Assembly (NCBI GenBank): GCA_903922465.1
Contig: CAIXTV010000247.1
Coordinates: forward strand, 1-41,686
Reading direction: 5' to 3'
Origin: an uncultured bacterium
GTDB taxonomy: Bacteria > Bacteroidota > Bacteroidia > Bacteroidales > CAIXTV01
DNA: 41,686 bases
Shown: positions 1-8,513 of the stretch, in pieces
How the letters are laid out: each line of letters begins with the position of its first letter
How positions within the stretch are numbered: the stretch's first letter is position 1
The notes under the pieces: model-generated
What the model saw: only the letters and a program-made list of their open reading frames with translations
Databases searched by the model: none
Told to the model about the DNA's origin: nothing
Translations under genes and position numbers: made by a program

Positions 1-3000
1 AGTAGTAAAGGTAAAATCATAAATTGAATCAGTTAAAATATTTCCGTTAAAAGTCCCCTGTACTGGTGTACCGTTGTCTATTGAGTAGTATAAGGTTGCA
101 GTCGTTATAGGGTTGATTCCGAAATTTTTAATTCTAACTGTAACAGTTTCAGTCGTTGACATCGAGCAATTCGAAACAGGAGCAATAACTGTAATTAGCG
201 CTAAATCATAATTAATTGGAAAAAATTCATCTGCACCAATATCTGGTGTTGCAGCATCTCTATCATCACCGTCGATATCAATAGAAATCCCTGAGATTGG
301 AGTTGCTTTTGCATTTATTGATACATTCGATAAGTGTAAATTTGTTGGAGTGAAGAAATAAGGATTAGTAGAGATTGAGTTATTATCCTGTAAGGATGCA
401 GTTCTCCATGCGGCAAGAGTAGCTCTGTTTGCAGTCCAATATCCCAAATTAGCACCTGCAGTATATAAATCATTGTAATCACTTACAATTCCTGTTGTTG
501 TAGCAACATAGTATGAATAACCAGTTCCTGTATTATTAAAGATATTGTTTTTTACGTTTAAAGACAAAGTCCCAGTTCCAGCAATATAAATCCCGGCACT
601 TGTGGCATATGTGCTAGTTACATTTATGCTGTTATAATAATAGTTTTGAAAAGTTGAATAATTACTATAAATACCATAAGCGTTTGATAATGCTACTCCA
701 CCCATGCTGATAAAGTTATTTGCAACTAAACCTTCACTATTTAAAAGTCCTGTGTTGTAATAAATGCTAATTCCATAGCCATGAGTATTGGGTGCTGAAA
801 TCTTGTTGCCCCAAATCCTCATTTTATTATAACAATAATTTGAATATATTCCATTAAAGGCAACATTTGTGACCGTTGTCGTAATTGTATTATTTAGAAC
901 CTGAGTTCCATCCTGATAATATAGATAAATTCCGAATCCATTTTGATTTGTAAAAGTGTTTCCTGAAACAATATTTTTTACTTCTCTAACAGTGGTAGAT
1001 CCGCCTCCCATATAAACACCATATGCTCCATTACTGAACAGATTATTTGAGATAAGATTATTTGAGTCTACGGAAGTTAGTCCTGTTGGAGAATAAAAAA
1101 TTGCTCTGTCAAAGGAGTTAGTTGCTGTAACAGGAGCAAGAAAACGATTATTACTAAATTGGTTATTGATTGAACCGTTAGAGATATTTATACAATTGCC
1201 ATAAGTAGCTCCTTTTTGATTAAAGGTCATTTTTATAAACTTGAAAAAATCAGCTCCATCCAATTTAAAAATATAATTGTTAGCCACCGCAGTTGCAGAA
1301 TCCTGGATAATAACACTAGTACTATCTCCATTAGCAGACTGGAATGTAATGGTGTTCAGTGTTGAAGCTCCATTGATAGGGGTGAAAACAATTTTCTCAT
1401 TATAGGTACCAGGGTTAACCCTGAAAATAACTGGTCCAATAACTCCACAGTTTTGTAAAGCAACATTTGCAGCAGCAAAAGTAGGAAAATCAGCAGTTAC
1501 ACCTCCTAAAGTATAGGAGCCATTTAATATTGAACTACATGCATAAACAGATGCGTAAGCAGTGTCATTTAAATGGTTTTGATCGAGGCTGTCGTTTGGC
1601 AAATCAGTCCATGATCTAATTGTATGATTTCCAACAGTGAATAAAGCATTATTACTGATCGTTAATATAGGGATAACAACATCCTGCAATAATAAACCAT
1701 TCCATGAAAACAGGTTAGCAGGGTTATTATCAATTTGCCAATAAATATTTGCTTTCACCAAATTCACACTTCCGAAGTTTCTTAATCTTACTTGAAAATC
1801 TAAATTCGAATTGGCAACAATGGTCCCAGAAGGGCTGGTAATTTGTGTAATCCCAGCATCCTGAGTATAAGTATCAGGTGGGTACCCAAATTTTATATTT
1901 GGCCGCGAGGTATTCAGAAAACCATTGCCAGTTGGTGGAGTTGTATTTGCATAATTATAATAATGTGAATTAGTAAATGAAGCAGTATAATTAAATACCG
2001 GAGCTGGAGTTGTACCTGATGCTCCATAATTAGCTTCACAAAGAACAATTAGATTTCCCGAAGTATAATTAAAAGGAGTCGTTAACGTAATTGTTTTCCA
2101 TCCTGTGTCAGGAAAATTAACTGTATTGCTATAGGCAAGGGTGGCTCCGTTGATCATATTTGCCCATGTAGTTGCAGTTAGAACATTAGCTGTATCCGAT
2201 TTTATATATATTTTAATAGGGCAATTTGTAGCTGCTCCTGTTGCAACTTTCCATGAAAGAGTTAGGATAGTACCATATCTATTAACTTCAGAATATTTAT
2301 AAAGAGCTCCACTCCTAGCGTAGCCAAAATTAGTCGCGAAGTTGAATGGATAAGACCCTGTGGTAGTACCAGTTCCTACTTGTATGTAGATGTTACTTTG
2401 TTTAATAATAAAATTTTTCGTTGCTGATACGGCTACATTCTGCATAGAATCTATTGCCCTAATGTAATAATCAACACTATTCTGATAGGTCATACTAGGA
2501 ATATTTGCACTATAATTACTCCCTACCCCTAAAACCATTGGGATTGAATCTAAAGGACCACCATTTACTTTATAGAATAATTTTGCACTGGATATGCCAG
2601 ATGCATCGATTATATTGGCACTAATATTAAACGGCCCTGTTGAAAATACTGAATCTTGATAGATGGGGGCAGTATAAGTAATTGAAGGAGGAATAATTTC
2701 ATTAACTGATGCCGATATTTTAACATCATCAATTAACCAACCATAAGCCCCAACTGCTCCTGCAGGAGTATAATCGCTTAAGCGAAAGCGAATAGCTATA
2801 TTGTTAGTGTCTTTTGCAACGGAAGAAATATTAAATATCTCAGTTTTCCACCATGTGTTATTAGGGACAATTGAATCGTGGGCGAAATCCCATTCACTGT
2901 ATGACCTCGAATCGAAACGATCGCCATACAAGGTAAAGTTGGTGGAGGTTCCAAGATACATTGCAGTTGTAAGTTTTGTCCAATTTCCATTGTTTACAGA

Positions 3001-3316
3001 AATTTCGATTTCTGCTCTATCCAGATAATTAATCTTTGCAATATGCGAAAATTCAAGTAAAACAAATTGCTTCCCATCTGTATTGAATGTATCAGACAAT
3101 AAAAATGTAGTTAAACCTGAAATAACTGAACATGAATCGGATTTTGCTCCAGATTTCTTGAGACTGGTCGAAGTGTTCCAGTGGCTAGCTCCAGCTGTAT
3201 TTGAGGAGGTAAACTTAAAAGGGAGGGTTTCAAAACCTTCCTGAATTAGGGTAGTTTGGGCTTGAATGCTCATACTGAAAATTACGCCTAACAATAGTGT
3301 TAATAGTTTTTTCATG
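1..3316 (-). CDS. Large secreted multidomain surface protein, 3' end outside window, apparent frameshift in signal peptide
   Basis: One frame is open without a stop from 3300 down to base 1, about 1100 codons, and continues off the window. After the signal region come a MAM/jelly-roll-like domain beginning at TLIQEGFETLPF and ending GWLIDDVKI, an Ig-like segment (PPSITYTAP onwards), a lectin-like segment, a CARDB-type domain (DAGITQITSPSG), a right-handed beta-helix built of N/G-rich turns, and a second CARDB-type domain near base 1. Such architecture is typical of exported Bacteroidota adhesins or hydrolase-associated surface proteins; the T9SS sorting domain, if present, lies beyond the window. 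The natural ATG (3314-3316) begins MKKLLN and is one base out of frame with the body; removing one T from 3300-3302 would give MKKLLTLLLGVIFSMS followed by IQAQ, a perfect signal peptide. As read, the first in-frame ATG is 3273. Substrate unknown. Confidence 0.8.
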
Positions 3317-3481
3317 TTAAAAATGTTAATGTTTAAAAGAGTTTATTCATGATACAAATTTACAAATTAATTTGGTTCAGGCAATACATTTGTAGATATA
3401 AAATGAAAAGACTCTATTTTTTTTTATTGTTGCTTTTTAAGATTATTCGTAATTGCAATTGTAATCTGCAGATAATTAAAG

Positions 3482-3516
3482 AAAAAAGGCTCATCAGTTA
3501 AATCTGGAGCCCTTTA
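3482..3516 (-). terminator. Intrinsic terminator downstream of the superoxide dismutase gene
   Basis: On the minus strand GGCTC/GAGCC arms (3507-3511 and 3488-3492) enclose a 14-base loop and are followed at once by a run of six T. A further AAA/TTT pairing around the arms extends the stem with a bulge. It lies 20-50 bases after the stop codon at 3538. Confidence 0.7.
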
Positions 3517-3537
3517 AATTTCTTCAAAAAACTCTAT

Positions 3538-4254
3538 CTATTTTATTGCGTCCAAAAACCTTTTGTTCACCATTTCCCAATTTACAACGTGCCAAAAACT
3601 GGAAATATATTCGGGTCTGCGGTTTTGATATTTTAAATAATAGGCATGCTCCCAAACATCCAAAGTAAGCAAAGGAGTTCCTTTTTTATCGGCAACATCC
3701 ATTAGGGGATTATCCTGATTTGGAGTTGAGGAAATGAATAATTTGTGGTTTGCATCAATGCACAACCATGCCCATCCGCTGCCAAAACGGGTTTTTGCTG
3801 CTTCTTCAAATTGATTTTTAAAATTTTCCATTGAACCAAATTCTTTCACGATAGCATCAAGAATCGGCCCTGAGGCATCTTTGAAATTTGGAGTCATACT
3901 TTCCCAAAACAACTTATGGTTATAATATCCACCGCTATTATTTCTAACCGCAACCGGAGATTTGCTGATGTTGCTGAAAATGGTTTTAATATCACTTTTT
4001 TCAAGTTCTGTTCCGCTTATCGATTTTAAGAAATTATCGAAATAGGCTTTAAAATGCTTAGAATAGTGAATTTCCATAGTCATTTTGTCGATATAGGGCT
4101 CTAATGCATCATAAGCATAAGGCAATTCAGGGAAAATGAAATTTGCTGTTGTTGTCATGTTATTTTGATTTGTTTGATTACTAATTGTTCTGTTTTGTGC
4201 AAATCCGCTTATTGTAGAAAATAAAATAGAGATGCTGATAATTATTAATTTCAT
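3538..4254 (-). CDS. Exported Fe/Mn superoxide dismutase
   Basis: Converts superoxide to oxygen and hydrogen peroxide. The 238-residue protein has an N-terminal signal peptide (MKLIIISISILF...GFAQ, residues 1-20), so it should act outside the cytoplasm, unlike the usual cytosolic enzyme. Metal ligands are all present: His63 (EIHYSKH), His113 (NHKLFW), Asp199 and His203 (DVWEHAYY). Gly109 four residues before the second His, and Gln180 in STPNQD, are the pattern of Mn-type rather than Fe-type enzymes, although cambialistic use cannot be excluded. The second His of the usual KHH motif is Phe68. An Asn/Thr-rich linker (residues 21-36) separates the signal from the catalytic domain. It appears monocistronic: a terminator follows it and the upstream gene ends 240 bases away with its own terminator. 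Confidence 0.93.
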   Translation of the reverse strand: MKLIIISISILFSTISGFAQNRTISNQTNQNNMTTTANFIFPELPYAYDALEPYIDKMTMEIHYSKHFKAYFDNFLKSISGTELEKSDIKTIFSNISKSPVAVRNNSGGYYNHKLFWESMTPNFKDASGPILDAIVKEFGSMENFKNQFEEAAKTRFGSGWAWLCIDANHKLFISSTPNQDNPLMDVADKKGTPLLTLDVWEHAYYLKYQNRRPEYISSFWHVVNWEMVNKRFLDAIK

Positions 4255-4410
4255 GCTTTTAGTTTTCTTCTAAACAAGCTGAAATAAAGTTTTGTTCACT
4301 AAATATCAGTTTAAACAACATAATAAATCATAATCAGATTCAGAAAATAATGGACCACTAAGTACAAATAAGATTCAAATCAAGCCTTGATTTATAAAAA
4401 TTCTAATTGC

Positions 4411-4447
4411 AAAAAATAAGCCCCAGGCTATGAACCTGAGGCTTATT
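4411..4447 (-). terminator. Strong intrinsic terminator downstream of the Q/N-rich secreted protein gene
   Basis: Arms AATAAGCC (4415-4422) and GGCTTATT (4440-4447) pair perfectly and are extended inward by CAGG/CCTG after one mismatch, leaving a short loop. On the minus strand the hairpin is followed by six T (A run 4411-4416 on the plus strand). It sits 50 bases after the stop at 4498. Confidence 0.85.
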
Positions 4448-4497
4448 AAACTATCGTTTATTTTAATTTTTAAATTCTTGACTCAGAAATATTTCCC

Positions 4498-5694
4498 CTA
4501 ATTTCTTTTCCCTCCATCATTAGTGGTTTTATCCTGACCTTTCTTTTCATTCTTCACTGGAGTTTGTTTATTTTCAGGTTTTTGTTTGTTTGAAGGAGAT
4601 TGCTTATTAACTGGTTGTTGTTTGTTTCCTGAACCTTGCTTATAGGTATTTTCTTGCTTATTCCCCTTGTTTTGATTGTAATTAGACCTATTATTCCCTT
4701 TATTCTGATTGTAATTAGAGTTTTGATTAGTCCCTTTACTTTGATTGTAATTTGAGTTTTGATTATTTCCCTTGCTTTGATTGGTGTTTGGCTGAAGTTT
4801 ATTTCCCTTAGATTGATTATAGCCAGGTTGTTGTTTATTTGTGTTATTCTGCTTTAGAACATTAGATTGTTTATTATCAGGTTTGCTGTCTGACTTTTTG
4901 TATGTATTGCTGTAGGCTCCACTTTTTCTTCTTGTATCAACAGTAACCGACGACGATCGGCGTGTTCCATAATAATTGTGTGCAATGGGTGCGCGGTAAT
5001 GATTACCTCTGTAGTAATGCCCGTAGTGTGTGTGATGATATTCGCGATAATGATCATAATACCAAGGGGTCCATGGACGCCAGTGAGGAGGATAATAACC
5101 CCAGTAGTATGGCGAATGATAAGCAATGTAAGCTGGGGTAAACATAAAAAGAATGATAGGCCAGCCACCTACTTCTGATGCAGCATAAGTGTAATCATTT
5201 CCAGAGTAATAATTATTAGTAACATTATTTACTGTGGTATTCCCATTTCCACCAGTATATCCAGGGTTTGGGGTTTCTTTTGCTTTGCCGGGTTCAAGGA
5301 TATAATCCTTACCATAGAGGTTTTCATCACCAATTATTTGAAGTGAAACCACTGTATTATTGTCTTTTTCAACTTCTATTACAGCAACGTCCTGTGCTTC
5401 TTTTTCATTAATTGCAATCTGAAGCACAATGGCGTGTCCGTTCTGATTTTGATGATCTATCACTCTGATGTAATCTATCTGACCATCTCCATTCAGGTCG
5501 AGATTGTTTACTTTTGAATCTTCGAGATTAATACTCTTTTCAAATTGCTCAAGGGTTGGTGATTTTTGGAAAATATCCAATACTGCATATAAATTTAAAT
5601 TATCGCCAGGCAAGCCCAATGCATCGGATTGCGAATTATTTTGAGCAAACAAACTGCTGCAAAACAAACTTAAAATAAAAATTAATTTTTTCAT
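4498..5694 (-). CDS. Secreted protein with EF-hand-like loop and Q/N/K-rich repetitive tail, function unknown
   Basis: The 398-residue product starts with a clear signal peptide (MKKLIFILSLFCSSLFAQ). Residues about 25-130 form a globular region with an EF-hand-like calcium loop, DLNGDGQID at 66-74. Residues about 175-250 are strikingly rich in Tyr, Trp, His and Pro. From about residue 270 to the end the sequence is a low-complexity Gln/Asn/Lys/Gly tail of short repeats such as NQSKGNN and NYNQ. Such N-terminal domains occur in many unnamed Bacteroidota secreted proteins; I do not recognise a function. The basic Q/N-rich tail suggests binding to a polyanion or self-assembly in the envelope, which is inference. 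It has a plausible promoter 27-58 bases upstream and a strong terminator, so it is probably transcribed alone. Confidence 0.85.
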   Translation of the reverse strand: MKKLIFILSLFCSSLFAQNNSQSDALGLPGDNLNLYAVLDIFQKSPTLEQFEKSINLEDSKVNNLDLNGDGQIDYIRVIDHQNQNGHAIVLQIAINEKEAQDVAVIEVEKDNNTVVSLQIIGDENLYGKDYILEPGKAKETPNPGYTGGNGNTTVNNVTNNYYSGNDYTYAASEVGGWPIILFMFTPAYIAYHSPYYWGYYPPHWRPWTPWYYDHYREYHHTHYGHYYRGNHYRAPIAHNYYGTRRSSSVTVDTRRKSGAYSNTYKKSDSKPDNKQSNVLKQNNTNKQQPGYNQSKGNKLQPNTNQSKGNNQNSNYNQSKGTNQNSNYNQNKGNNRSNYNQNKGNKQENTYKQGSGNKQQPVNKQSPSNKQKPENKQTPVKNEKKGQDKTTNDGGKRN

Positions 5695-5720
5695 GACTTT
5701 AGGTTTTTGATTTTTTCGAA

Positions 5721-5752
5721 CAAATGTTTTAATTATAATTTCTTTATTGCAA
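5721..5752 (-). promoter_or_regulatory. Candidate Bacteroidota-type promoter of the 4498-5694 gene
   Basis: On the minus strand a TTG (5750-5752) is separated by 21 bases from AACATTTG (5721-5728), one mismatch from the TAnnTTTG -7 consensus. This leaves about 25 bases of leader before the ATG at 5694. Confidence 0.35.
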
Positions 5753-6057
5753 TATTGATGCCATAGTTTTAAAACCTAAAAAGAATTCCCCTAAACAACT
5801 TGCCTTTAACAAATTAACTTTAGCTCGATTTAAGTATTCATTAGCATTTCCCTATCAACATCCAATTCCATAGTCGCACCAAAATCGATTTCCTTCTCAA
5901 TTAACTTATCATTAAAATTCGCACAAAAGACTATAGTTTAATAATATAATCCTCAAGGTTTTTAGAATTTTGAAATTTTATCGAATCTCTATCAGGGTTC
6001 AACATCATCAGCATTCAACTTAGGGTTAAAATTCATAGTATTCAGCATTTTTATAGA

Positions 6058-6582
6058 AAAAACACAAATTCATTTTTCTGAAATCCTGAGGTTTTTTCGG
6101 AAAATCTTGAAACTTTTTCGGAAAATCTTGAAACTTTTCCCTAAAATCCTCTTGAATTTAGCTGAAATCTTTTTTGTTTTACTATTAATCCAAATAATTT
6201 TAATGGTAATTTAAAGTGCTTTCCTGTTAACACAAATATTCTTTATGGTAATTCAATTAGTTTTTCTGTTAATCATAATAATTTTCCCAGTAATTCAATT
6301 CGGGTTTTCTGAAAGATAACCGAAAGTTCCATAAAGACAATCGAATTTAGCATTAATGCTAAAATATTTAATGGTAGGAGTATTTATTTTACCTTTAGAA
6401 ATATTTTTTTTTTCGGAAAAGTGACTCAATTTTTGTTAGAATTAATTGCACTTGTTATAAAAGGAGAGGTTTTTGGAGAAAAACAAACCTTTTTAGCAAA
6501 CTTTCCATTTAACTTAACCCTATTTCAATTTAAAATACCATTAAATATTTTAGGAATACCGTTAGGAATATTTATAAAAGTG
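6058..6582. repeat. Degenerate tandem array with an exact 21-bp period (about 25 units)
   Basis: This fills much of the 1.1-kb gene-free gap 5695-6838. The clearest units start at 6079, 6100 and 6121, sharing GAAAATCTTGAAAC and TTTTTCG. Beyond them the units diverge but homologous words keep recurring at the same phase: GGTAATT at 6205 and 6247, GTTAA at 6226 and 6268, GAATTTAGC ending at 6162 and 6351, ATTAAT at 6184 and 6352, GGTA at 6373, TTTTTTCG ending at 6099 and 6414, ATACC at 6534 and 6555. No indel is needed over about 500 bases. A 101-codon open frame on the plus strand across 6421-6726 is best explained by the period being a multiple of three. Outside the array, 5695-6057 and 6583-6789 show no gene I can support. 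Confidence 0.6.
6346..6363. repeat. 18-bp perfect palindrome
   Basis: TTTAGCATTAATGCTAAA is a perfect inverted repeat with no spacer. It straddles two units of the surrounding 21-bp array, so it may be accidental, or a protein-binding site. No T-run follows, so it is not a terminator. Confidence 0.45.
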
Positions 6583-6787
6583 GAAAAAAATCATCGACCT
6601 AGGTCAATTTTGCTTTTGAAAGAAATATTGATTGAGTATAATTATGTCAGAACTATACCCCTTTGGGTCATCACCTTAATATTTGTAAACATTAAGCAAG
6701 TGCCTATTTACAAATATCGCATTTGAATAGAATATAAATTTGAGTAAAAGATGAGTGAAAACGGTCAACCCTATTTAGGCCCGAACA

Positions 6788-6838
6788 ACTTAAAAATTAA
6801 CACTTAAAACTTAAAACTTAACACTTAAAACTTAACAC
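6788..6838. repeat. Short AT-rich tandem repeat after the dehydratase stop codon
   Basis: The words ACACTTAAAACTTAA and AAAACTTA alternate three to four times directly next to the stop codon at 6839. It is a simple-sequence tract with no convincing hairpin; no classical terminator is visible for the operon here. Confidence 0.6.
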
Positions 6839-7219
6839 TCAAGCCCCCCCCTCCACATACACCACTTTCATTTTAATACAAACCGCCTCATGGTTTTTAG
6901 CCGAGATATCTGCTGTAATTTGCTGTTCAAGGCGGTTCACTTGGAATTGATATTCAATTGCAGGGTCCACATCGGGGTTCACAATCGAAAGATATTTGAC
7001 ATTAGGAGCCTTAATGAGCTGCAATTTCACCTTCAAACGTTCTTCTAAAATTTCCTTTGCCATTTGCAACAAGCAAACTCCCGGCACAATAGGCTCCCCC
7101 GGAAAATGTCCCTTGAAAATATCATGTCCCGCATTCAATTCAATTCGCGCAGCAAATTGATTGACATTATCGTCATTTTCAATAAATTCTATTATCTTAA
7201 AGAAATCCTTATTTAGCAT
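6839..7219 (-). CDS. FabZ/FabA-like hotdog 3-hydroxyacyl-ACP dehydratase homologue with Glu-to-Gln change
   Basis: A 126-residue single-hotdog protein carrying the dehydratase signature GHFPGEPIVPGV (residues 37-48). His38 is the catalytic histidine. The acidic partner, which in FabZ lies 14 residues later, is Gln52 here (CLLQMAKE), so the normal His/Glu pair is incomplete. It may still dehydrate with altered efficiency, act as the non-catalytic half of a heterodimer, or serve as a thioesterase-like hotdog. It is the last gene of the six-gene operon running from 11548, 12 bases after the lipoprotein gene, and would remove water during each elongation cycle of the ketosynthase pair. The C-terminus (VEGGA) is encoded by a tract of eight G next to the stop, a spot prone to slippage or sequencing error. 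Confidence 0.85.
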   Translation of the reverse strand: MLNKDFFKIIEFIENDDNVNQFAARIELNAGHDIFKGHFPGEPIVPGVCLLQMAKEILEERLKVKLQLIKAPNVKYLSIVNPDVDPAIEYQFQVNRLEQQITADISAKNHEAVCIKMKVVYVEGGA

Positions 7220-7231
7220 AGCCTAATATTT

Positions 7232-7882
7232 TTACAGTGAATCGTTTTCATTTATTATCGTATTTTCCATCGGTTTCAACCAAAGCTTCAGCCCTTTTCC
7301 TTTATGTTTATAATACATCCCTTCCACTTTTTTCTCTTTCGAATACAATACCTTTCCCTCAATTCGTGTACGCTCTTTAATTTTAAACTGCATAAAATGC
7401 GCAAGCGTATCATTCGGCACCCAGAAGTACCTGAAAAGAGTATCTCCATTGCGATAGTCTTCAACACAAATATTTGCTTCAGGCGCCGGATAGCAACTGT
7501 ACTCTTTTTTGAAAACCCCGCACAACAAACGAAACTGATTCTCAAACATCGCAATATATTGTGGTTTATTTAATGAGGGAATACAGTATTGAACACTAAA
7601 ATTATCCTGCTTCAGCGTAAATTCAAATATTTTCAAGCCAAACTGAGTTGTGCAAACAAAGTAATAATCCTTCTGTGCCGAGCGTTTCATGAATAATATC
7701 CCATTAAATCTTTTGAAAAAAAACTTCATCTCGAGTTTACACATCACAGTAGAAGTATCTTTAATGAAGATGTTGAAATCCTTCGTATTATAGAAGAAAG
7801 TTTCAACCTTCTCTTTTGGCAAAAAGATGTGGCTACATCCAACAAACAAAATTAAAAGACTAATTAATCGAAAACTTTTCAT
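7232..7882 (-). CDS. Predicted outer-membrane lipoprotein, hypothetical (LolB/DUF3261-like role suggested by context)
   Basis: I place the start at the ATG at 7882, because MKSFRLISLLILFVGC is a complete lipoprotein signal peptide ending at Cys16; an upstream in-frame ATG at 7897 only adds MFSYR. The mature part (about 200 residues) is predicted beta-rich, with alternating aromatic and basic residues, and I see no catalytic motif. Aryl-polyene and flexirubin-type clusters usually carry a small lipoprotein next to a LolA-like carrier; position and size suggest the same acceptor role here, but I do not recognise the family from sequence alone. The start overlaps the end of the LolA-like gene by 23 bases, indicating translational coupling. 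Confidence 0.75.
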   Translation of the reverse strand: MKSFRLISLLILFVGCSHIFLPKEKVETFFYNTKDFNIFIKDTSTVMCKLEMKFFFKRFNGILFMKRSAQKDYYFVCTTQFGLKIFEFTLKQDNFSVQYCIPSLNKPQYIAMFENQFRLLCGVFKKEYSCYPAPEANICVEDYRNGDTLFRYFWVPNDTLAHFMQFKIKERTRIEGKVLYSKEKKVEGMYYKHKGKGLKLWLKPMENTIINENDSL

Positions 7883-8513
7883 TCGATAACTGAACATTAT
7901 TTTTGCGATTCGAAAAGCGGATAAGTGTATAATCCTTTTGGGCTTCCATTAGCTTAATGGCATATACAGAATAATCGTTTTTATTAAAATACACGAGTAT
8001 CGAACCAAAAAGATCTTTCAGTTTCTTCGCTTGAGGAAACAATGTAACCAAATAATACTTATCGCTTTCCTGATATTTATAATTAAAATCCTTGCGCTGA
8101 CTGAATAGTTTCCCCTGTATAATCATAGTAAGATTATCATTCAATTCGCTGAAGTTTTTATTGGAACTTGCATCAAATTTCTTCACCTTTTTATCATCCT
8201 TAATGAAAATCTTTCCATTATTAAATACAATTATATAAGCATAAGGCTGAGTATATTCCCATCGAACCAGATTAGGAGCTTTATAATAGAGCTTCCCCTT
8301 CGAAATCACCTTATCCGTCATAATGCTCAGGTATTTTTCCTGTGTAAAATCACTTTCAGTGGATTGTATGGATGTAGTTGCGCCATTAATTTTAGCAATA
8401 AGGCTAAGGGTGTCTTTAACTGTTGAGTATTTATCCGTACTCTTTTGCCCCGACACCACAGCAGTTAAGCTAAAGAGAAAAAGAAAACAGATTGAAAAGA
8501 TGGATTTATTCAT
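7860..8513 (-). CDS. LolA-like periplasmic lipid/lipoprotein carrier
   Basis: The start chosen is the ATG at 8513 (MNKSIFSICFLFLFSLTAVVSGQ), which puts a good signal peptide at the N-terminus; an ATG 24 bases upstream would add eight residues before it. The mature protein has LolA features: the N-terminal helix with SIQSTESDFTQEKYLSI, then SKGKLYYKAPNLVRWEY, the family's typical G-xLxY-xP-xxxRWxY strand, and later hydrophobic strands. LolA-fold proteins ferry acylated cargo across the periplasm. Several pathway-specific LolA homologues sit in aryl-polyene and flexirubin clusters, which fits the ketosynthase neighbours here. It overlaps the deacetylase gene by 8 bases and the lipoprotein gene by 23. 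A general Lol-pathway role is less likely given the operon. Confidence 0.85.
   Translation of the reverse strand: MNKSIFSICFLFLFSLTAVVSGQKSTDKYSTVKDTLSLIAKINGATTSIQSTESDFTQEKYLSIMTDKVISKGKLYYKAPNLVRWEYTQPYAYIIVFNNGKIFIKDDKKVKKFDASSNKNFSELNDNLTMIIQGKLFSQRKDFNYKYQESDKYYLVTLFPQAKKLKDLFGSILVYFNKNDYSVYAIKLMEAQKDYTLIRFSNRKNNVQLSNEKFSIN

Noticed and set aside
6421-6726. 101-codon open frame on the plus strand
   Set aside because: It starts with a GTG and lies largely in the degenerate 21-bp array; a period divisible by three keeps frames open. No signal peptide, domain or conserved pattern is visible.
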